Source: an uncultured Ruminococcus sp. (GTDB lineage: Bacteria > Bacillota > Clostridia > Oscillospirales > Acutalibacteraceae). From it: a stretch of DNA of 48,543 bases. The translations under genes were made by a program, and so were the position numbers. The stretch lies in contig CADCOE010000058.1 in assembly GCA_902802985.1 (NCBI GenBank), positions 1 through 48,543 of the forward strand, given 5' to 3'. Below the pieces are notes generated by a model. The model was not told the origin of the DNA. It ran no database searches and saw only the letters and a list, made by a program, of their open reading frames with translations. Positions 37,294-44,473 of this stretch are shown here, piece after piece; position 1 is the first letter of the stretch; each line of letters begins with the position of its first letter.

Positions 37294-37376
37294 CTCATTG
37301 ATGATAATACAAGCTTTGCTAACCTATATATGTTGGAATTACCGGCTGGCATTATCATCAAAAAACAGAATAAACA

Positions 37377-37419
37377 AAAAGTCACCTGCAAGGACATCAA
37401 GTTCTTGCAGGTGACTTTT
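37377..37419 (+). terminator. Strong hairpin terminator after tRNA-Arg
   Basis: A perfect 16-pair stem AAAAGTCACCTGCAAG/CTTGCAGGTGACTTTT with an 11-base loop, followed by TTTTGTAT. It may also work on the minus strand (TTTTTGTTTATT). Confidence 0.8.
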
Positions 37420-37481
37420 GTATCCATATATTATATTTCCAAGGGTTTATGTGGTTTCAGAAAGAATTGCAGCCGCTATAG

Positions 37482-37525
37482 CCGAAGAAACCACCGACAG
37501 AGAAAATCATCGGTGGTTTTTTCGG
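37482..37525 (+). terminator. Second hairpin terminator
   Basis: A 16-pair stem with one G-U pair, CCGAAGAAACCACCGA paired to TCGGTGGTTTTTTCGG, 12-base loop, T-run within the 3' arm. It may back up the first terminator or end a short RNA. Confidence 0.65.
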
Positions 37526-37734
37526 AAAACAAATTTTATTAATTAGAAAGGGGAAAAAGAAGGGAATATTGATTGAATAGAAATGACCGACTATTTCTGA
37601 ATTCATCGGCTGATGTATTTCTGATATAATAATAACTTCATTTTTTGAAATAAATGTGAATTTTTTGAAAAATTTTATCAAATAATTTTTTTCACTATTG
37701 TAAACACTCAAAGAAAGTTTTCAACTTTTTACTC

Positions 37735-37763
37735 TTCACAACACATCCGCTCTATGCTATAAT
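37735..37763 (+). promoter_or_regulatory. Sigma-A promoter for the YlmH-like gene
   Basis: TTCACA (37735-37740), 17-base spacer, TATAAT (37758-37763), then GAAGGAG and ATG at 37794. Confidence 0.75.
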
Positions 37764-37793
37764 AAAACCAAAAAATGACCGAAGGAGATTGGA

Positions 37794-38558
37794 ATGGACT
37801 TTACCGTAAAATATACCGCCAACAATGACGAAAAAATTTTGATACGCAAAATTAACGATCTCATCCGCCAAAGTGAAAAAAACTATGCTGCACTTTATTC
37901 GGGATTTCTCAGTCCTGCCGAACAAACACTACTGTCAGAAGTGGAGGAATTTTGGGGATATATCAGCTTTAGCGGAGGCTATGCCGATGCCGAAAGACGG
38001 TTGTGTCGTGTTTGTGCCAACGAATACGCAGCCGATGACGGTGCTCCTCTTATTCTGTATTCACTGAAAACAACCGACAGTCACGCACAAATTTCCCATC
38101 GGGATGTACTCGGTTCATTGATGGGACTGGGCATCAAACGGGAAATGGTGGGCGATATTATGGCAGCCGATACTGCGGCACAGTTTTTTTGCCACGCCTG
38201 TATCGCTGACTTCGTTAAATGGAATTTCAAAAAAATCGGTCGTTATCCTATCAACCTCCAACAGTCGGAGCTTTCGGAAATGACGGCTCCTCAACGTCGT
38301 CCCCTCCGCATCAATATCAGTTCGATGCGGCTGGACTGTATCTGTGCAGAATGCTTTGATATTTCCAGAACCAAAGCCGCCGAGAGCATCAAAAAAGGCA
38401 GCGTAACCGTCAACTGGTTGGTATGCGACAATAACGCAAAAGAAATCAAAAGCGGCGACAAAATCGCAATGCGAGGTAAAGGCAAAGTGGAAATCGTCGG
38501 CATCAGAGGAATCAGCAAAAAAGGCAGATTGTTTGTCGATGTGCTGCAATATGTATGA
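37794..38558 (+). CDS. YlmH-like S4-domain RNA-binding protein
   Basis: A 254-residue protein of the YlmH family. The N-terminal part has GGYADAERRLCRVCANEY and HRDVLGSLMGLGIKREMVGDI, and the C-terminus is an S4 domain (SSMRLDCICAECFDISRTKAAESIKKGSVTVN, cut here into these landmarks: RLDCI, SRTKAAE, GSVTVN). YlmH-type proteins bind stalled large subunits in ribosome rescue in Bacillus. Usually the gene lies beside sepF, ylmG and divIVA; here it stands alone with its own promoter. Two CxxC-like pairs (CRVCANE, CHAC) in the middle are a possible metal site. Confidence 0.9.
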   Translation: MDFTVKYTANNDEKILIRKINDLIRQSEKNYAALYSGFLSPAEQTLLSEVEEFWGYISFSGGYADAERRLCRVCANEYAADDGAPLILYSLKTTDSHAQISHRDVLGSLMGLGIKREMVGDIMAADTAAQFFCHACIADFVKWNFKKIGRYPINLQQSELSEMTAPQRRPLRINISSMRLDCICAECFDISRTKAAESIKKGSVTVNWLVCDNNAKEIKSGDKIAMRGKGKVEIVGIRGISKKGRLFVDVLQYV

Positions 38559-38568
38559 CCATTTTATC

Positions 38569-38608
38569 AAAAAACGCTTCCGTCCGATCAATGGCGAAAA
38601 CGTTTTTT
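38569..38608 (+). terminator. Bidirectional terminator between convergent genes
   Basis: AAAAAACG/CGTTTTTT arms with a structured loop, T-run ATTTTTT beyond, placed between the YlmH-like stop and the stop of the opposite-strand CYTH fusion gene. Confidence 0.7.
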
Positions 38609-38623
38609 ATTTTTTGCCGCTGT

Positions 38624-39724
38624 TTAATGGCTGACACCCAACCGCTTGGCAATACTGTAATTTTTATATTCTTCCTCAAAAGTCACTTCTCGAATGACGT
38701 TAATATGGTCAGGCAGTTTTACAGACTCATTTTCATCTATCAGTTCTATTTCCAGCAATGCCCTGTCATCCCAGAACGGAAAGACATCCAATTCAAAATA
38801 CTGGCTGTGGCACACCAGGCAATAACGTGATTTTTCCACAGTACACTTTTCGGCTGTACAATCATTCAACAAGGCATTGTATTCCTGTTCCGTCAGCGGC
38901 GTTTCCACTTCGATGCGTTTGAGTTCGCTGATTTTCTTTTTCACTGTTTTGATGTAAATACTGCTGCCATCCACAGTGCGTTTACGAATACGACAATATC
39001 TTCCGTCAGGATAATTCAGATAAGTTTGAGAGATCTCAGTTTTACGGCAAAAACGATCTTTCATCAACTCGTTAATATCGGGATAAGAAATCAGATATTT
39101 CCGTTCAATCTCAAGAGGTTCAGGATCACCGACAAATGCGGTGATCAGATCAATCAGCCTCTGTATTTTTTCCTCAAAACCGGTGGAATTATCTATGATC
39201 CTCAAATGGGAATGTCCCACCCACGCCGCAATGATTTTTCTGTCGATTTCAACTGCTGTTTCGGCATTTTCATAGCGTGCGGTATTGTTAGTGTTGCCAT
39301 AATACTTTCGTGCCCCATCAGCCGCCGTCACCAAATGGAAAACCGCTTCATACTGATCTCTCAGATGTGCTTCGCTTTCGCCCAGTTCTGACAAAACATA
39401 AGTAAACTCTTCTTTTCCCATATAAGCCTTGTTATCCATTGCTCCTCTGTCACATACCAAAAGTACTCTGTCGTTTTTCATTCCTTTGGCAGCGTTCATA
39501 TACACCTTTTCCTTTTCCAGCTGCAGCCGCATCAAACCGCACTGAAAATCCTGATTATTTTTACAGCTGACAGGTGTAACACCTGCATTGATGAGTTCTG
39601 TTGCGGTTTCCGGCACAAACAGTACCGTCCAGCCTTTTTGAGTAAACACCTGTCTGATCCGTTCCAGAGCAGTTGTTTTGCCGCCGCACGGACCACCCGT
39701 GATAACGATTTTTGTCACACTCAT
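38624..39724 (-). CDS. P-loop NTPase fused to a CYTH domain
   Basis: A 366-residue two-domain cytosolic protein. Residues 1-200 are an AAA_28-like P-loop domain: Walker A GGPCGGKTT (10-18), FVPETATELI, VLLVCDRGAMDNKAYMG (Walker B-like). Residues ~204-366 are a CYTH domain opening with EIERK (205-209), then RIRKR, YIKTVKK and LEIEL, the charged residues lining the triphosphate tunnel. CYTH enzymes hydrolyse or cyclise triphosphates; the N-terminal domain resembles small nucleoside kinases. A kinase plus triphosphate-handling role is inferred. ATG at 39724; spacing from AAGGGACGAG is acceptable. Its promoter candidate is 39844-39872. Confidence 0.88.
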   Translation of the reverse strand: MSVTKIVITGGPCGGKTTALERIRQVFTQKGWTVLFVPETATELINAGVTPVSCKNNQDFQCGLMRLQLEKEKVYMNAAKGMKNDRVLLVCDRGAMDNKAYMGKEEFTYVLSELGESEAHLRDQYEAVFHLVTAADGARKYYGNTNNTARYENAETAVEIDRKIIAAWVGHSHLRIIDNSTGFEEKIQRLIDLITAFVGDPEPLEIERKYLISYPDINELMKDRFCRKTEISQTYLNYPDGRYCRIRKRTVDGSSIYIKTVKKKISELKRIEVETPLTEQEYNALLNDCTAEKCTVEKSRYCLVCHSQYFELDVFPFWDDRALLEIELIDENESVKLPDHINVIREVTFEEEYKNYSIAKRLGVSH

Positions 39725-39843
39725 ATTTTCTCGTCCCTTATCATTTATCATCCACTACGACAGTGTTCTCATTCCCACTAAGTATATAAACCCTCATTAC
39801 GATATGATCACGGAGGCACTGCCGTTAATCGATCTTCCACTAT

Positions 39844-39872
39844 AATATAACCAATTTACGGAAGAAGTGCAA
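39844..39872 (-). promoter_or_regulatory. Candidate sigma-A promoter for the P-loop/CYTH gene
   Basis: Minus strand TTGCAC (39867-39872), 17-base spacer, TATATT (39844-39849). Confidence 0.55.
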
Positions 39873-39881
39873 GGGAATTTG

Positions 39882-39910
39882 AACATTTTTTTGATAAAAT
39901 TCATATTATA
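39882..39910 (+). promoter_or_regulatory. Sigma-K-like sporulation promoter for dpaAB
   Basis: AAC at 39882-39884, 17 bases, then CATATTATA at 39902-39910, an exact fit to the sigma-K pattern (mAC, N16-17, CATAnnnTA) known from Bacillus. spoVF (dpaAB) is sigma-K-controlled in B. subtilis. A TCAACAA/TTGTTGA inverted repeat (39911-39935) lies at the expected start of the RNA. Confidence 0.65.
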
Positions 39911-39959
39911 TCAACAACAGATGATTATTTGTTGATTTTACATCCGGAGGTTGGATTTT

Positions 39960-40808
39960 GTGATAGATATAAAAAGCTTTGGCATTATCGGAGGTGACAA
40001 GCGTCAGCTTTACTGTGCAAGGTCGGTTGCCGATGACGGATATGATGTCTGTCTGTTCGGCTTTGAGCAGTGTGAAGATACGATGGGACTGCGTTCCGTT
40101 CCGCTTAAAGAAATGGCGGCTCATTGTGATGCTTTTATTATGCCGCTGCCGGTTTCCAAGGACGGCAAGGTACTAAATATGCCCTTTTCTGCGGTACAAG
40201 TGGGTATGAATGAGGATCTCTTTTTTTTATTTGGCAACAAACCGCTGTTCGTGGGAATGAAAAGCCGGCTTGCTCATCAAGCCGAAAACATTTTCGATTA
40301 CAGCACAAGAGAAGAATTCGCTGTAGAAAACGCTGTACCGACAGGCGAGGGAGCCATTGAATATGCGATGCGTGAATATGAAGGTACTATCAATTCCTCC
40401 CGATGTCTTGTGGCCGGTTACGGCAGAATAGGACGCATCTTGTCACAGATGCTCAGAGGATTGGGAGCGAATGTTACCGTCAGTGCCAGAAAATACAGTG
40501 ATCTGGCTTATATTCGTTCGTGCGGAATGAAGGCGGTTGTTACCGGAGATTTCGGCAGCGGATATGACATCATTTTCAATACTATACCCGAATTGATTTT
40601 TGACTCTCACACGCTGGCAGGAAGTGCCTGTGGTGCTTTAGTCATTGACCTTGCCTCTCTTCCGGGAGGGGTGGATTTTGATGCCGCAAAACGACTGAAT
40701 ATCAAAGCAATACGAGCATTATCACTTCCGGGCAGATCTGCTCCCCAAACCTCTGGAATAATCATCAAAAATGCCGTTTATAACATCATCAGGGAGGAAA
40801 ACCTATGA
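39960..40808 (+). CDS. dpaA: Dipicolinate synthase subunit A
   Basis: Part of the enzyme that oxidises dihydrodipicolinate to dipicolinic acid, the calcium chelator of the spore core, made in the mother cell. The 282-residue protein has FGIIGGDKRQLYCARSVADDGYDV at its start region, PLPVSKDGKVLNMPF, and the Rossmann motif VAGYGRIGRILSQMLRGLGA. GTG at 39960 is used: GGAGG is nine bases before it, while the in-frame TTG at 39951 abuts the binding site. Its stop overlaps dpaB. Confidence 0.95.
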   Translation: MIDIKSFGIIGGDKRQLYCARSVADDGYDVCLFGFEQCEDTMGLRSVPLKEMAAHCDAFIMPLPVSKDGKVLNMPFSAVQVGMNEDLFFLFGNKPLFVGMKSRLAHQAENIFDYSTREEFAVENAVPTGEGAIEYAMREYEGTINSSRCLVAGYGRIGRILSQMLRGLGANVTVSARKYSDLAYIRSCGMKAVVTGDFGSGYDIIFNTIPELIFDSHTLAGSACGALVIDLASLPGGVDFDAAKRLNIKAIRALSLPGRSAPQTSGIIIKNAVYNIIREENL

Positions 40809-41395
40809 CCGGTATCACCGTGGGATTTGCAATGTGCGGCTCGTTCTGTACATTTTCAAAGGTATTCAAACAGATGGAAAAGCTTCGGAATATCGGATAT
40901 CATATTGTGCCGATTATGTCATTCAACGCATATCATACTGATACCCGTTTCGGAACGGCAAAGGAATGGATCGACAAGACAGAGGAACTTTGCGAACACA
41001 AAATCATCAATACCGTTTTGGATGCCGAACCAATCGGTCCCAAAGGAATAACGGATATTATGCTGGTAGCCCCCTGTACGGGCAATACTGCTGCCAAGCT
41101 TGCCAATGCCATCACCGATACACCTGTCACAATGGCGGTCAAATCTCATTTGCGTCAATCCAGACCTGTGTTGATCGCACTTGCTACCAATGATGCATTG
41201 GGAGCATCGGCTCAGAACATCGGCAAACTGATGAATACACGGCATTATTATTTTGTGCCGTTTACGCAGGATAATCCTGCCAAAAAGCCAAATTCTCTGG
41301 TCGCTAATTTTGAACTCATTCCCTCTGCTCTGGAATATGCTCTTCACGATCAGCAAATGCAGCCTGTTTTGTGGCAGAAGCTGTCTGGGGAATAA
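40805..41395 (+). CDS. dpaB: Dipicolinate synthase subunit B
   Basis: The flavoprotein-like partner of DpaA. The 196-residue protein starts MTGITVGFAMCGSFCTFSKVF and contains APCTGNTAAKLANAITDTPVTMAVK begins a flavoprotein signature (key: APCTGNTAAKLA) and NDALGASAQNIGKL. ATG overlaps the dpaA stop (ATGA) with GGGAGG ahead. No dapA/dapG genes are adjacent, unlike the B. subtilis operon. A terminator follows directly. Confidence 0.95.
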   Translation: MTGITVGFAMCGSFCTFSKVFKQMEKLRNIGYHIVPIMSFNAYHTDTRFGTAKEWIDKTEELCEHKIINTVLDAEPIGPKGITDIMLVAPCTGNTAAKLANAITDTPVTMAVKSHLRQSRPVLIALATNDALGASAQNIGKLMNTRHYYFVPFTQDNPAKKPNSLVANFELIPSALEYALHDQQMQPVLWQKLSGE

Positions 41396-41414
41396 TCCGT
41401 TATCGGCAGCGATT

Positions 41415-41458
41415 GGGTGCAGACAAAAATGATTTTGCCTGCACCCGATTTATTTTTT
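41415..41458 (+). terminator. Terminator between dpaB and folA (convergent)
   Basis: GGGTGCAG/CTGCACCC stem extended by an inner CAAAA/TTTTG after one mismatch, loop ATGA, then TTATTTTTT. The tail overlaps the folA stop codon; the stem can serve both strands. Confidence 0.85.
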
Positions 41459-41914
41459 AGCAGTATAAGTTACATAACAGTAAGGGATGACTCCCTCTAT
41501 CTGACGCTCTATTGTTTTGACAAACTTTCCTTCGTCAAACTCAGGAAAAAAGGTATCTCCGTCAAACACGGCATCGATTTCCGTAATATACAGTTTATCG
41601 GCAATCGCAAGTGCTGCCCGATAAATACCGGCTCCTCCCGCTATATAAACATCATCCGTTTGTGCTGCACAAAGTGCTTCTTCCAACGATCGTACATTAA
41701 TGCAGCCGTCAAAGTGTCCGATGGAAGATAGGACAATATTTTGCCTGCCAATGAGTGGTCTGCCGATTTCTTCATAGGTACGCCTGCCCATTATCACGGC
41801 GTTCCCCATTGTCAGTTCTTTGAAACGTCTTTGTTCGCCGTCGATCTGCCAAGGTATCCTGCCATTGTTTCCTATGACCCGATTGCGGTCGTATGCTGCT
41901 ATCATTGCTATCAT
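41450..41914 (-). CDS. folA: Dihydrofolate reductase
   Basis: Reduces dihydrofolate to tetrahydrofolate. The 154-residue protein begins MIAMIAAYDRNRVIGNNGRIPWQ, with substrate-binding and NADPH segments ending VIMGRRTYEEIG and IAGGAGIYRAAL. ATG overlaps the folBK stop (ATGA). Last gene of the folate operon. Confidence 0.96.
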   Translation of the reverse strand: MIAMIAAYDRNRVIGNNGRIPWQIDGEQRRFKELTMGNAVIMGRRTYEEIGRPLIGRQNIVLSSIGHFDGCINVRSLEEALCAAQTDDVYIAGGAGIYRAALAIADKLYITEIDAVFDGDTFFPEFDEGKFVKTIERQIEGVIPYCYVTYTAKK

Positions 41915-42747
41915 CCGTTTTTCCCTTTCAAATCGTATAAAAGTTGTGACACCGTTTTATTCAGCACAGGATGGCGAACATACGGTGCCAGTTGTACCAG
42001 AGGTTCCAGCACAAACACACGGTTATGCATATCAATATGCGGAATATGAAGCTGTTCGTCATCAATAACCTGATGGTCATAAAAAATAATATCCAGATCA
42101 AGAGTGCGGGGACCCCAGCGTATTTCTCGTTTTCGACCTGCGGCATTCTCGATTTCGTGCAGCACATCAAGCAGTTCGTGTGCTGTCAAATAAGTTTTCA
42201 GGCACAACACACCGTTCAGAAAATCGTTTTGTCCTACACCTCCATAAGGCTCAGTAATCATATATTCCGACACCTTTTCCACGGAGCAGCCTTTTGTCTG
42301 ACGCAATGATGCAACAGCATTGTTCAAATACTGCAGACTGTTTCCGATATTAGAACCGAGTGCAACATATGCCGTATGCCAATCACGCTGTGTCCGAACG
42401 CCCACTGTTTCCAACGGAAGTCCGATAGGTGCCCACGGTTTCCGGACGGTAACGGCGGCACCGTCCAAAAAAGGAAATGCATCAAGAAGTGCTGCTGTTA
42501 ATCGATCTGCTGCTGTTTCGATCAATCGGAAGGTGTGTTGTTTCATATAGTCTGTGATCAATCGACAAACTTCCGCATAGTTGGTAGACAATGACAATTC
42601 ATCATTTTTGACCGCTGCCGAAAAATTCGTATATAATTCTGCTGAAATCAAAAATTTTTGTCCCAGCGTATTTTCTTCCGGAAGAGCACCGTGATAAGCG
42701 TATACCTCCAGATTTTTAACAGTAATCTTATCTCTTTTTTCTTTCAT
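41911..42747 (-). CDS. folBK: FolB-FolK fusion: dihydroneopterin aldolase / HPPK
   Basis: A 278-residue bifunctional folate enzyme. Residues 1-~120 are FolB (ITVKNLEVYAYHGALPEENTLGQ begins with this; NYAEV; LIETAADRLTAALL). Residues ~123-278 are FolK (AYVALGSNIGN, EPYGGVGQNDFLNGV, RWGPRTLDLDIIFYD, PHIDMHNRVFVLEPL). The two act in sequence before FolP. GGGGAG precedes the ATG, one base after the folP stop region. Confidence 0.96.
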   Translation of the reverse strand: MKEKRDKITVKNLEVYAYHGALPEENTLGQKFLISAELYTNFSAAVKNDELSLSTNYAEVCRLITDYMKQHTFRLIETAADRLTAALLDAFPFLDGAAVTVRKPWAPIGLPLETVGVRTQRDWHTAYVALGSNIGNSLQYLNNAVASLRQTKGCSVEKVSEYMITEPYGGVGQNDFLNGVLCLKTYLTAHELLDVLHEIENAAGRKREIRWGPRTLDLDIIFYDHQVIDDEQLHIPHIDMHNRVFVLEPLVQLAPYVRHPVLNKTVSQLLYDLKGKNG

Positions 42748-42748
42748 A

Positions 42749-43555
42749 TTATTCAGCTCCCCAAATTGCTTCCGTCATTTGGATCGTCCTTACATTTGCC
42801 TGTACATCATGAACTCTTACGAACCGACAACCGCTCATCACAGCGGCAACCGTTGTCACCAGCGTTCCCTCCAGCCGTTCATCAACCGGCAGATGCAGGG
42901 TATTGCCGATTACAGACTTGCGTGAACAGCCCAGCAAAACAGGATAACCCAGTGAACAAAATTCCTCCAGATGCTTCAAAACAGACAAATTCATTTCATT
43001 TGTTTTACCGAATCCCACGCCGGGGTCAATGATGATCTTATCCTGAGCAATCCCAACATTGCGGGCATTTTGGATGCATTCCAATGTTTCACGTATCATA
43101 TCCTCCACAAAATTTTCATAATCAGGCATCGTCTTATTGTGCATCAGGCAACACGCACATCCGCTTGCGGCGACAACTTCCGCCATACAATGATCATAGC
43201 GAAGTCCCCATATATCATTCACCAAATTTGCTCCCGACTGTATAGCAGCCTTTGCCACTGCCGACTTATAAGTATCTACCGAAATAGGTATATCAAATCT
43301 GCTGTGAACGGCTTCTATCACAGGTACTACCCGCTGTATTTCCTCGCTGTCAGTGATCATTGTGTAGCCGGGACGGCTGGACTCTCCTCCAATGTCAATG
43401 ACAGCTGCTCCTTCCTTGATCATTTGCTCTGTGTGATATAATGCATTATCAATATCATTCCACTTCCCTCCGTCGGAAAACGAATCGGGAGTCACATTCA
43501 GTATTCCCATTACATAAGTGTGCCCTTTCTCAAACTGTCGGTTGCCTATGTTCAT
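42749..43555 (-). CDS. folP: Dihydropteroate synthase
   Basis: Joins pABA to the pterin; the sulfonamide target. The 268-residue TIM barrel has VMGILNVTPDSFSDGGKW, DIGGESSRPGY, IISVDTYK-like IPISVDTYKSAVA, VNDIWGLR, IIDPGVGFGKT and GCSRKSVIG, then VRVHDV. ATG at 43555 follows GAGGTG; the five codons upstream overlap that site. It lies 11 bases after the HD gene. Confidence 0.97.
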   Translation of the reverse strand: MNIGNRQFEKGHTYVMGILNVTPDSFSDGGKWNDIDNALYHTEQMIKEGAAVIDIGGESSRPGYTMITDSEEIQRVVPVIEAVHSRFDIPISVDTYKSAVAKAAIQSGANLVNDIWGLRYDHCMAEVVAASGCACCLMHNKTMPDYENFVEDMIRETLECIQNARNVGIAQDKIIIDPGVGFGKTNEMNLSVLKHLEEFCSLGYPVLLGCSRKSVIGNTLHLPVDERLEGTLVTTVAAVMSGCRFVRVHDVQANVRTIQMTEAIWGAE

Positions 43556-43566
43556 AGTTTTGCACC

Positions 43567-44061
43567 TCAATAAACAATAAAATGATTTTTTCTGCTTTCA
43601 CTCCAATAACATTCCTCATATGCCTTGCAGGAAAAGCATCTGCGTGAAAGCTTATCCGCACGATACAGCAGCAAGGCAAGTTCACTTTGACGGATAAGCG
43701 GTTCGTTTCTGTGGGCGAGGATTGCATCAGTAATAGCTGTTGTTTCTTCTTCCGTATATCCACATTCTGTCAGAATTTTTTTTGCCAACTGTGCACTTGC
43801 CTGTTCGTGGGGCATTCTGCTGCGGTACTCTTCTGCCCTGCCAATATCGTGCAGAAGTGCTGCGGCATAAATCATTTCTTTGGACACAGATAGATGTTCT
43901 TCTAATGCAATAATATACATAATTCTTGCCGTATCAAAAAAATGTTCCGGCGTATGGCGGCAAAATTTTCTGTTTTGTTCGGCGGCATCAATTTGCGATA
44001 GTGCTTCTTGGTATCGTTCATTCCGAATAATACGATCCAGTCGTGTCAACGGTTCCCTCAA
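43567..44061 (-). CDS. HD-domain protein of the folate operon
   Basis: A 164-residue HD phosphohydrolase-like protein: H in FCRHTPEHFFDTARIM, HD in AAALLHDIGRAEEYR, later H in ILAHRNEP and D in RADKLS. Similar proteins lie beside folE/folP in Clostridia, with no settled substrate; pterin triphosphate or phosphate removal, an orphan step in folate synthesis, is a plausible guess. The C-terminus has CFSCKAYEECYW, a conserved-looking Cys cluster. TTG at 44061, eight bases after GGGAG, is preferred: the ATG at 44076 abuts the terminator T-run and has no binding site. Confidence 0.85.
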   Translation of the reverse strand: MREPLTRLDRIIRNERYQEALSQIDAAEQNRKFCRHTPEHFFDTARIMYIIALEEHLSVSKEMIYAAALLHDIGRAEEYRSRMPHEQASAQLAKKILTECGYTEEETTAITDAILAHRNEPLIRQSELALLLYRADKLSRRCFSCKAYEECYWSESRKNHFIVY

Positions 44062-44076
44062 GCAATCATCTCCCAT

Positions 44077-44116
44077 AAAAAAACTGTGCTGTACAATTCC
44101 GTCATACAACACAGTT
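44077..44116 (-). terminator. Riboswitch-controlled terminator before the folate operon
   Basis: A 12-pair stem AACTGTGTTGTA/TACAGCACAGTT with one U-G pair, followed by TTTTTTT on the minus strand, directly before the ribosome binding site of the HD gene. It is the likely expression platform of the THF riboswitch. Confidence 0.85.
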
Positions 44117-44132
44117 CTTTTCCATTATGTAT

Positions 44133-44230
44133 CAGCGGAATGCGGCAATAAAATCGCAAGAAACATTTCTTTTCGTCCCAATGACAACTTCCTGTTCAAC
44201 GGGCACTTAACGCTTTACTGCCTACTCTGT
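44133..44230 (-). promoter_or_regulatory. Tetrahydrofolate (THF) riboswitch
   Basis: The minus strand carries GAGTAG, a helix GGCAGTAAA paired with TTTATTGCC, the conserved GCGTTAAGTG segment and a GCATTCCGCTG end, over about 98 bases. This follows the THF-I riboswitch I remember (GAGUAG, GCGUUAAGUG, GCAUCCGCUC). It lies between a promoter and an intrinsic terminator ahead of folate genes, exactly where the class is found in Firmicutes. Confidence 0.88.
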
Positions 44231-44246
44231 ACAAATTTCACTTTTG

Positions 44247-44275
44247 ATTATAACACATTCTTCGCCACAAGTAAA
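44247..44275 (-). promoter_or_regulatory. Promoter of the folate operon
   Basis: Minus strand TTTACT (44270-44275), 17-base spacer, TATAAT (44247-44252). The RNA would start just before the riboswitch. Confidence 0.75.
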
Positions 44276-44353
44276 CTACCCATCGTCGAAAGCACAGGAT
44301 TTTTGAATGAGCATTTGAGATTTTTTGTTTTGTGTCAAAGGTCATTTTTTCAT

Positions 44354-44389
44354 ACAAAACAAGCGACAGTTTCTTAGAGCCATCGCTTG
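44354..44389 (-). terminator. Terminator after the zinc-ribbon gene
   Basis: CAAGCGA/TCGCTTG seven-pair stem with a 16-base loop followed by TTTTGT on the minus strand. A further weak hairpin (TCGGTTTTT/AAAAACCGA, 44414-44457) lies nearer the stop. Confidence 0.55.
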
Positions 44390-44473
44390 CATCATACTCA
44401 TATTCTGTTTTATTCGGTTTTTACTCCAATGATTGACAAAGAACCAACAAAAACCGAGGGTATCTGTTATAAC

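Larger units (their letters stand above)
37294..37793. other. 500-base gene-free stretch between tRNA-Arg and ylmH-like gene
   Basis: Holds two strong hairpins (37377-37419 and 37482-37525) and the promoter at 37735-37763. Short open frames crossing the hairpins lack binding sites and are not credible. The AT-rich part from 37526 to 37734 shows nothing I can name. Confidence 0.6.

Noticed and set aside
37330..37542. 70-codon plus ORF between tRNA-Arg and the ylmH-like gene
   Set aside because: It runs through both strong hairpins and has no ribosome binding site or recognisable sequence.
44076..44112. Upstream starts for the HD gene (ATG at 44076 or codons to 44112)
   Set aside because: They lie in or against the riboswitch terminator; the GGGAG site points to the TTG at 44061.
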